From an uncultured Geobacteraceae bacterium (GTDB taxonomy: Bacteria > Desulfobacterota > Desulfuromonadia > Geobacterales > Pseudopelobacteraceae), in contig CAIRND010000369.1 in NCBI GenBank assembly GCA_903879825.1, positions 1 to 10,033 of the forward strand: DNA of 10,033 nt. Direction: 5' to 3'. Position 1 is the stretch's first letter, and every line of letters starts with the position of its first letter. The notes under the pieces were generated by a model that saw nothing but the letters and a program-made list of their open reading frames with translations, was not told where the DNA came from and did not search any database. The position numbers were made by a program, and so were the translations under genes. This document shows, one piece after another, positions 1 through 4,534 of this stretch.

Positions 1-48
1 CATTATTTCGTGGGCCATTGTTGAAATACGGTCTTCAGATAACGACAT
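1..48 (-). CDS. DUF507 family protein, N-terminal fragment (cut by window edge)
   Basis: Only the first 16 codons are in the window (MSLSEDRISTMAHEIM); the gene runs off the left edge. It starts 9 bases after the stop of the upstream DUF507 gene, with a GTGAGG ribosome-binding site overlapping that stop. The opening resembles the start of the neighbour (MRLKEEQIRGLAEKVY) and fits my memory of tandem DUF507 genes in Geobacter relatives. It is therefore probably a paralogue in the same operon. The function of DUF507 is unknown. Confidence in a gene is good; the family call rests on 16 residues and context. Confidence 0.6.
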   Translation of the reverse strand, partial: MSLSEDRISTMAHEIM

Positions 49-57
49 ATCAAAACC

Positions 58-345
58 TCACAGGACTATATTTCTTTCCTTGGCCAGCTTATCCTTAACC
101 ATTTTCAGCATACGGCGGCGGTCTATCTCAGCAGCGCCACGCCCCATCGCCGCCATGGTTTCATCAAGCAGCTTCTCAGCATCCCGTTCAAGCTTCTGCT
201 CGGCGGCAAAATTCTGCGAGATAGCCTGAACTATCCCCGCAATAACCGCCCCGCGCTCTCCACGAGGAGTAATCAGCTTCTCAGCCGCTAAATCATTGTA
301 GACCTTCTCTGCCAGACCGCGGATCTGTTCCTCTTTAAGTCGCAT
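58..345 (-). CDS. DUF507 family protein
   Basis: A complete 95-residue protein matching the usual opening and length of the DUF507 family, whose biochemical role is not known. It is highly charged, with no signal peptide or membrane segment, and predicted mostly helical, so it is probably a small cytoplasmic protein. Helical stretches rich in Glu, Lys and Arg run from about residue 3 to 22 and 46 to 92, separated by a short PRGERGA turn near residue 27. The ATG is preceded by TTGAGG four bases upstream. A second DUF507-like gene follows after 9 bases, so the two are probably co-transcribed. A terminator-like hairpin lies directly upstream in the leader and may regulate expression. The family call is from memory of the conserved MRLxEEQI start. 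Confidence 0.82.
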   Translation of the reverse strand: MRLKEEQIRGLAEKVYNDLAAEKLITPRGERGAVIAGIVQAISQNFAAEQKLERDAEKLLDETMAAMGRGAAEIDRRRMLKMVKDKLAKERNIVL

Positions 346-362
346 ATCGCCTCAAATGAAAA

Positions 363-383
363 AGGTCTGCGACAGGCAGACCT
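363..383 (-). terminator. Terminator-like hairpin in the leader of the DUF507 operon
   Basis: Perfect 8-bp stem (AGGTCTGC paired with GCAGACCT) with a 5-nt loop. On the minus strand it is followed by five T residues (359 to 363 region) and then, within about 10 bases, by the ribosome-binding site of the DUF507 gene. It has intrinsic-terminator form on the minus strand but sits upstream of, not after, a minus-strand gene. It could be an attenuator, or a block to transcription entering from the queC side. Confidence 0.5.
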
Positions 384-422
384 CATCTATATGATGATTT
401 AACTTTTTTCCGGAGGGGGCTC

Positions 423-458
423 ATGAGAAAAGTGGACTTATTGTACTCAATACGCTAA
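423..458 (+). CDS. Possible 11-codon leader ORF upstream of queC
   Basis: A short open frame, MRKVDLLYSIR, starts with ATG six bases after a strong GGAGG (412 to 416, within a GGAGGGGG run) and ends 47 bases before queC. The strength of the ribosome-binding site is the only argument for translation. No plus-strand promoter is evident upstream, and the frame overlaps the candidate minus-strand promoter. It could be a leader peptide or chance. Confidence 0.2.
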   Translation: MRKVDLLYSIR

Positions 459-467
459 AAATTGCAA
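440..467 (-). promoter_or_regulatory. Candidate sigma-70 promoter for the DUF507 operon
   Basis: On the minus strand, TTGCAA (467 to 462) and TACAAT (445 to 440) are separated by 16 bases. These match 4 of 6 and 5 of 6 consensus positions. It would give a leader of roughly 90 bases holding the hairpin at 363 to 383. Prediction only; no equally good plus-strand promoter for queC was found in the same gap. Confidence 0.35.
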
Positions 468-505
468 TCCATATTGTTCAATACCTGTACTCGGAGACCC
501 ACAAA

Positions 506-1183
506 ATGCAACGAAAAGCGGTAGTTTTGTATAGCAGCGGCCTTGATTCCACAACCTGTATGGCAATCGCCCAGGCAGAAGGTTTCACCCCTTTCGCCAT
601 CAGCTTTTCCTATGGCCAACGACATAGTTTTGAGCTGTCAGTCGCCCGCCAAAATGCCACACGAATTGGAGCCGCCGAGCATCTGGTGGTCGATTTCGAT
701 CTCCGCCTGATGGGCGGAAGCGCCCTGACCGCAGATATCGCGGTACCCAAGGATGGTATTGGAAGCGATATTCCGGTTACCTATGTGCCGGCCCGGAACA
801 CTATTTTTCTTTCTTTTGCCCTCGGCTGGGCAGAGGTGTTAGGTGCTGCCGATATTTTTATCGGAGTCAATGCTCTGGACTATTCTGGCTATCCCGACTG
901 TCGCCCGGAGTATATTCAGGCATATGAAAAAATGGCCAATCTGGCCACCAGAGCGGGCGTTGAAGGCACATCAGCGTTCAAAATTCATGCACCGCTGATC
1001 AACATGAGCAAGGCCGACATCATCCGGCGCGGAATGGAACTTGGTGTCAATTACGGCCTGACCCATTCCTGCTATGATCCGACCGAAGAGGGGATTTCCT
1101 GCGGTCAGTGCGATTCCTGCCGCTTGCGCCTGAAAGGCTTTGTCGAAGCGGGTCTCGTCGATCCACTCAAATATGTGGTGTAA
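506..1183 (+). CDS. queC: 7-cyano-7-deazaguanine synthase QueC
   Basis: QueC converts 7-carboxy-7-deazaguanine to preQ0 using ATP and ammonia, a cytoplasmic step in queuosine biosynthesis. The protein is 225 residues, the usual size. It has an N-terminal PP-loop ATPase motif at residues 10 to 15, the family segments VTYVPARNT (91 to 99) and LDYSGYPDCRPEY (124 to 136), and a C-terminal zinc site with Cys189, Cys199, Cys202 and Cys205 (CGQCDSC). One oddity is that the PP-loop reads SSGLDS instead of the canonical SGGLDS, so Gly11 is Ser. The ATG has GGAGA eight bases upstream. It is divergent from the DUF507 genes; no other queuosine gene or preQ1 riboswitch was seen nearby. There is no terminator between it and the MoxR operon except the repeat element, so read-through is possible. 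Confidence 0.96.
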   Translation: MQRKAVVLYSSGLDSTTCMAIAQAEGFTPFAISFSYGQRHSFELSVARQNATRIGAAEHLVVDFDLRLMGGSALTADIAVPKDGIGSDIPVTYVPARNTIFLSFALGWAEVLGAADIFIGVNALDYSGYPDCRPEYIQAYEKMANLATRAGVEGTSAFKIHAPLINMSKADIIRRGMELGVNYGLTHSCYDPTEEGISCGQCDSCRLRLKGFVEAGLVDPLKYVV

Positions 1184-1185
1184 TT

Positions 1186-1304
1186 CCAATTCTAAATCAA
1201 GAGTGATATCAAGGCGGCGAGGATCGAGGCGACGAAGGCATACATTCAGTATGTTGAGGAGCCGAATACGAGCCAACGAAGATAGCGCCTTGATTTAGAA
1301 TTGG
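1186..1304. repeat. MITE-like element with perfect 16-bp terminal inverted repeats
   Basis: The 119-bp intergenic stretch is bounded by exact inverted repeats: CCAATTCTAAATCAAG at 1186 to 1201 and its reverse complement at 1289 to 1304. The core holds a small hairpin (CATAC, five-base loop, GTATG, about 1240 to 1254), and an inner copy of the arm end (ATCAAGGCG) that can also pair with CGCCTTGAT on the right. No coding frame is credible inside it. The core resembles an intergenic repeat I remember from Geobacter-type genomes, but I cannot name it and no search was run. It starts 2 bases after the queC stop and ends 3 bases before the ribosome-binding site at 1308 to 1313. No clear target-site duplication is visible. 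Confidence 0.75.
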
Positions 1305-1318
1305 TATAGGAGGATCGC

Positions 1319-2377
1319 ATGAACATTGAACAGATGAAAATTGTTATCAAGGAAATTATCACTAAAACTGATCTGACTCCGTGCGTAGTCGGGCACCGCG
1401 GTGTCGGCAAGAGTGCCGGCATTATTCAGGCGTGTCGGGAGATCGACCGAAAATATGTATCTCTGCGACTCGGACAGATGGAGGTGGGTGATCTGGTCGG
1501 CATTCCTTTTCGTGAAGGCGATGTCATGCACTGGTCACGGCCATCCTGGTGGCCCGGTGCTGACGAACCGCCGACGGTGGTGCATTGTGACGAACTGAAC
1601 CGCGCTCAGCAGGAAGACACCCTTCAGGCTATTTTTCAGTTTGTTGAACCGCCGGCGGAGGGTTTGTTCCGGTCGTTGCACACCCACCACCTCGCCAAGC
1701 ACCACAAAGTGGTTGTCAGCATCAATCCCCCGGATGGCACCTATCAGGTGGCCACACTTGATCGCGCTTTGATTGATCGGATGGTGATGTTATTTGTCGA
1801 AACCGATTATAACTGTTGGGCTCGCTATGCTGTTAAGCGGGAGCTGTCCGGTGATGTGCGACAGTTTCTTGCCGGCAATTCCGGCATGTTGGCTCGTCAG
1901 GGTGCACCAATGGAACTGCAGGTCGAGCCGACTGAGCGAGGCTGGGAGATGGTCAGCACCTTGCGCAAAAGCTGCCGGTTCCCCGGTGATCTGGAGATGG
2001 AGGTCTATGCCGGCATCGTCGGCACAGAAGCCGCGATTATGTTTATGCGCTGGTTGGCCGACCAGAAGGGACGGCCTCTGACCGCCGCCGAGGTACTGAA
2101 TGACTGGCATAAGGTAGCTGACCGGGCATTAAAACAGCGGGATGACGTCCAGGCCGCAACGGTTAATGATTTGATCGCCACGTTGCAGATCGCCCCGACT
2201 TTGGAAGCGGAACAGGAGACACATCTGGTCGCCTACATTGCCGTACTGCCACGCGATCTGCGCTTCGGCTTCGTCAAGTCGCTGCTCAAGATTCCCGAGG
2301 TGGCGCTGGCCATTGCCCAGGATAAGTACGACAACGTGGTGTTCGACGCCATCCAGACAATTTCACGAGAGGCATGA
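1319..2377 (+). CDS. MoxR-type AAA+ ATPase
   Basis: A 352-residue cytoplasmic AAA+ ATPase of the MoxR class. These act as chaperone-like motors that remodel or insert cofactors into client proteins together with a VWA-domain partner. Walker A is GHRGVGKS (residues 25 to 32), Walker B ends in the acidic pair Asp91-Glu92 (VVHCDELNRA), sensor 1 is Asn136 in VVVSINPP, and Arg154 in LDRALIDRM is in arginine-finger position. The C-terminal 180 residues are helical, as expected for the lid. AGGAGG lies five bases before the ATG, which fixes the start. The gene overlaps the next one by ATGA, indicating translational coupling. The client is unknown. The general class is clear; the subfamily cannot be settled from sequence inspection. 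Confidence 0.9.
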   Translation: MNIEQMKIVIKEIITKTDLTPCVVGHRGVGKSAGIIQACREIDRKYVSLRLGQMEVGDLVGIPFREGDVMHWSRPSWWPGADEPPTVVHCDELNRAQQEDTLQAIFQFVEPPAEGLFRSLHTHHLAKHHKVVVSINPPDGTYQVATLDRALIDRMVMLFVETDYNCWARYAVKRELSGDVRQFLAGNSGMLARQGAPMELQVEPTERGWEMVSTLRKSCRFPGDLEMEVYAGIVGTEAAIMFMRWLADQKGRPLTAAEVLNDWHKVADRALKQRDDVQAATVNDLIATLQIAPTLEAEQETHLVAYIAVLPRDLRFGFVKSLLKIPEVALAIAQDKYDNVVFDAIQTISREA

Positions 2378-3546
2378 AGTCCGGCTCTCTTGAAAATGCG
2401 GTCGTTCGCCTCCTGCGTGAGCGCCCGTTCTACGGGCATTTCATCCTCAATCTCCGCCGTGAGCAGCGTAATCTGAGCGGGAAGGCTGCTGGTGTGACCG
2501 TGCAGGACGGCATTCCCATCCTGACGGTTGATCCCGCCGCTTTTACCGCCGTGCCGGCCCTGCAACAACGGGCGCTGCTGGAGCATCTGGTCAAGCACCT
2601 GCTGCACCTGCATCCCCTTCGACGCAAGGGCCGTAATAGCCACGACTGGGATATTTCCTGTGACCTGGCGATTAATCCGGGGATTGCTGACCTTCCGGAG
2701 GACGCGCTTCTGCCCGAATATTACGGCGAAGCGGATGGGCTGGCAGCGGAAGAATACTATCAGCATCTGGTTCCGCCGTTTGATACCGGAAATCTGGAAG
2801 GCAGCGGCTATGGTGACGCCGACTGCTCCGAACGTGGTTCCGCAGGCGACGGCACGAGCGCCGACTCAGCCACGACACTGGATAGTCACGAACTCTGGGG
2901 CGATGCCGACAGCACTCCACTTCTACTGGCAGAGGCCGCTTTACGGGCGCTTGTACGGGATAGCCTGAGGGGGAGTGATGGCGAAACGCCGGCCGAACTC
3001 CAGATCGTTGTCGACGCCCTGCTGCAGCCATCGCCCCTCCCCTGGCGACAGATTTTGCGCCAATTTATTGCAACCGCTGGCCGCACCGGCCGTAAAAGTT
3101 CCTGGATGCGGGAGCATCGGCGCTTTGAGCACACCACGCCCGGCATACGGAAACGACGCAGACTGGCCCTTTTGGTCGCAATAGACGTAAGTGACTCAAC
3201 CAACTGCGTGGAACTGCGCGAAGCATTTGGCCGGGAACTCCGTCAGATCGCAGCCGGTCGCGATGCAAACATCACCGTGCTGTACGCCAACAGTCGCATC
3301 CAGCAGATAAAAACGTTCAGCGGCGCTCCGGGCATTGTCGAGCGCTATGATGGCGGCGGCTTCACCGACCTGCGACCGGTCTTTGACTACGCAAAAAACA
3401 TGCACCCTCTACCGGCGGCAGTTATTTATCTTACCGATGGAATCGGCCCGGTCCCGGAACGGATGGAGTTTCCCACAATATGGGTACTGACGGCAGCAGG
3501 CGAAATACCGGCGCCGTGGGGTGTTGAGCTACGAATGGAGATATAA
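2374..3546 (+). CDS. DUF2201/VWA-like metallopeptidase-domain protein, MoxR partner
   Basis: A 390-residue protein with two recognisable parts. Residues 1 to about 135 match the putative metallopeptidase-like N-terminal domain of DUF2201 proteins, with WDISCDLAIN at 92 to 101. The expected HExxH motif reads HLVKH (71 to 75), so the catalytic Glu is missing. A Gly/Ser/Asp-rich linker (about 136 to 180) is probably disordered. The C-terminal VWA-like domain (about 262 to 390) keeps its metal-ion site: Asp271, Ser273 and Ser275 (DVSDS), Thr331 in GGGFTDL, and Asp355 in YLTDG. No signal peptide or membrane segment is seen, so it is cytoplasmic. It overlaps the MoxR stop by ATGA and has only a weak ribosome-binding site, so it is probably translated by coupling. 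Role inferred: adaptor for the MoxR ATPase. Confidence 0.85.
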   Translation: MKSGSLENAVVRLLRERPFYGHFILNLRREQRNLSGKAAGVTVQDGIPILTVDPAAFTAVPALQQRALLEHLVKHLLHLHPLRRKGRNSHDWDISCDLAINPGIADLPEDALLPEYYGEADGLAAEEYYQHLVPPFDTGNLEGSGYGDADCSERGSAGDGTSADSATTLDSHELWGDADSTPLLLAEAALRALVRDSLRGSDGETPAELQIVVDALLQPSPLPWRQILRQFIATAGRTGRKSSWMREHRRFEHTTPGIRKRRRLALLVAIDVSDSTNCVELREAFGRELRQIAAGRDANITVLYANSRIQQIKTFSGAPGIVERYDGGGFTDLRPVFDYAKNMHPLPAAVIYLTDGIGPVPERMEFPTIWVLTAAGEIPAPWGVELRMEI

Positions 3547-3548
3547 TC

Positions 3549-3953
3549 ATGGATACATATGCGGCGATGACCGCCGAATCGGTTGGAGAAATATTAGTGG
3601 CGGCAGGGGCAGAGGTTCAGGTACGTTCCGGGCGAAGCGACAGCTACAGTGCCCCTCGCGAGTTTTCCTTTGAAGTAAAAGCTATTTTCCCAAACGGGAT
3701 GGGGATGAACGTCGTGGCACGCCAGTTCAATTATCGTGATCCGTGGGAAGCAAAAGGGCGCGTCAATGACCTTGTCGATGTCATGCTGCTTCGTGATGGC
3801 AGTTTGACACCGCTCCCGAAAGGTTATCCCTGGTTTCAAAAAGTTGATGAAGAGTGTGGACTTGACGAAGAGCGACTGAAAGAGATTGTGGAGTGCGTAC
3901 GAAAGGTCAACGTAAAGCTCTACTTGCTGCAGGAGATGACGGGAGACATGTAA
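3549..3953 (+). CDS. Protein of unknown function, third gene of the MoxR-VWA operon
   Basis: A 134-residue protein I do not recognise. It starts 2 bases after the VWA gene stop, with GGAG eight bases before the ATG. It is therefore almost certainly in the same operon. It has no signal peptide, membrane segment or cysteine cluster. An N-terminal helical part (1 to 20) is followed by beta-like segments (about 22 to 61, FSFEVKAIFP and GMNVVARQF) and a helical C-terminal part (about 100 to 130, with acidic and basic heptads). It has the character of a small soluble alpha/beta protein. Codon use resembles the neighbours. A partner, client or regulator of the ATPase pair is possible, but nothing in the sequence shows which. 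Confidence 0.8.
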   Translation: MDTYAAMTAESVGEILVAAGAEVQVRSGRSDSYSAPREFSFEVKAIFPNGMGMNVVARQFNYRDPWEAKGRVNDLVDVMLLRDGSLTPLPKGYPWFQKVDEECGLDEERLKEIVECVRKVNVKLYLLQEMTGDM

Positions 3954-3999
3954 GCATCCGTACAAAAAAACATGTTCATCAAAAAAAAACGGTACTTCA

Positions 4000-4067
4000 A
4001 CCACAGAGTCACAGAGAACACTGAGAAAGTATTTGGTTTTTCTCTGAGTTCTCTGTGACTCTGTGGT
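4000..4067. repeat. Long extragenic palindrome (29-bp arms, 10-base loop)
   Basis: Arms at 4000 to 4028 and 4039 to 4067 pair at 27 of 29 positions around a 10-base loop. The arms are built of CACAGAG-type units (ACCACAGAGTCACAGAG at the outer end). Very similar CACAGAG-rich palindromes are, from memory, scattered between genes in many unrelated bacterial genomes, so this is probably a mobile or repeated extragenic element. It lies between the convergent unknown gene and hemerythrin. On the minus strand a run of nine T follows about 10 bases after the stem, so it may also help end the hemerythrin transcript. Confidence 0.75.
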
Positions 4068-4099
4068 GAGGTTTGCAGAATTCGTGATCAAACTATCTG

Positions 4100-4507
4100 T
4101 CAGAAGATACCTTTGTCATTCAGGAATGGGCTGTATTTTTTATCCTCGCCCTGGATATGATTGATCAGCCAATCCTTGAGAAACATCAAGACGTTCATGG
4201 TCAACATAACGCTGCCGTCATGATATTGCTGTTGAAACGAGACCAATTCTTTGACGAATTTTTCATGTTCAGTTTTCTGCAGGACGGTTTCAGGATAGCC
4301 GTTTTCCTGCAACAGCCTGATTTCATCAGCAAAATGCGTACAGGTATATTGTACCAATGATTGAATGATTATTCCAATCACGGTCACCCCCTGCCCGGAC
4401 TTCATTGCAGCGTGAAGCTGATTGATCAGGTCGACCAGCTTTTCGTGCTGCTCATCAAACTTTTTAATTTTAACGCTGTAGGCGGGAATCCACTCTATAA
4501 GCACCAT
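4100..4507 (-). CDS. Bacteriohemerythrin with an unusual iron-ligand position
   Basis: A 135-residue single-domain bacteriohemerythrin. The family binds O2 at a non-heme di-iron centre in a four-helix bundle, for oxygen sensing, storage or delivery. Visible ligand positions are His21 (FDEQHEKL), His58 and Glu62 (HFADE), His81 (TEHEKF), and His117 and Asp122 (NHIQGED). The position four before His81, which is His in the canonical HxxxH pair, is Gln77 (codon CAG). So one of the three His ligands on one iron is replaced. The conserved opening W6 and the C-terminal KYSPFLNDKG are typical. GAGG lies seven bases before the ATG, and 27 bases separate it from the chemoreceptor upstream, so the two are probably one transcript. 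Cytoplasmic. Confidence 0.93.
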   Translation of the reverse strand: MVLIEWIPAYSVKIKKFDEQHEKLVDLINQLHAAMKSGQGVTVIGIIIQSLVQYTCTHFADEIRLLQENGYPETVLQKTEHEKFVKELVSFQQQYHDGSVMLTMNVLMFLKDWLINHIQGEDKKYSPFLNDKGIF

Positions 4508-4534
4508 AGATTATCCTCTGTATTTCAGCATGTT

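Noticed and set aside
346..505. preQ1 riboswitch upstream of queC
   Set aside because: No preQ1-I or preQ1-II core could be recognised in the gap; the only clear stem is terminator-like on the other strand.
971..1276. Minus-strand open frame entering the MITE-like element
   Set aside because: It is antisense to the 3' half of queC; its extension into the repeat is not evidence of an element-encoded gene.
2233..2766. 177-codon minus-strand open frame across the MoxR/VWA junction
   Set aside because: It overlaps two clearly real plus-strand genes, and its composition looks like a shadow frame.
3961..3996. Terminator formed by the two A-runs after the third operon gene
   Set aside because: The bases around the A-runs do not form a stem; GTAC at both ends is only a short self-palindrome.
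3594..4091. 165-codon minus-strand open frame covering the palindrome
   Set aside because: It is antisense to most of the third operon gene and runs through the inverted repeat; no ribosome-binding site or family features.
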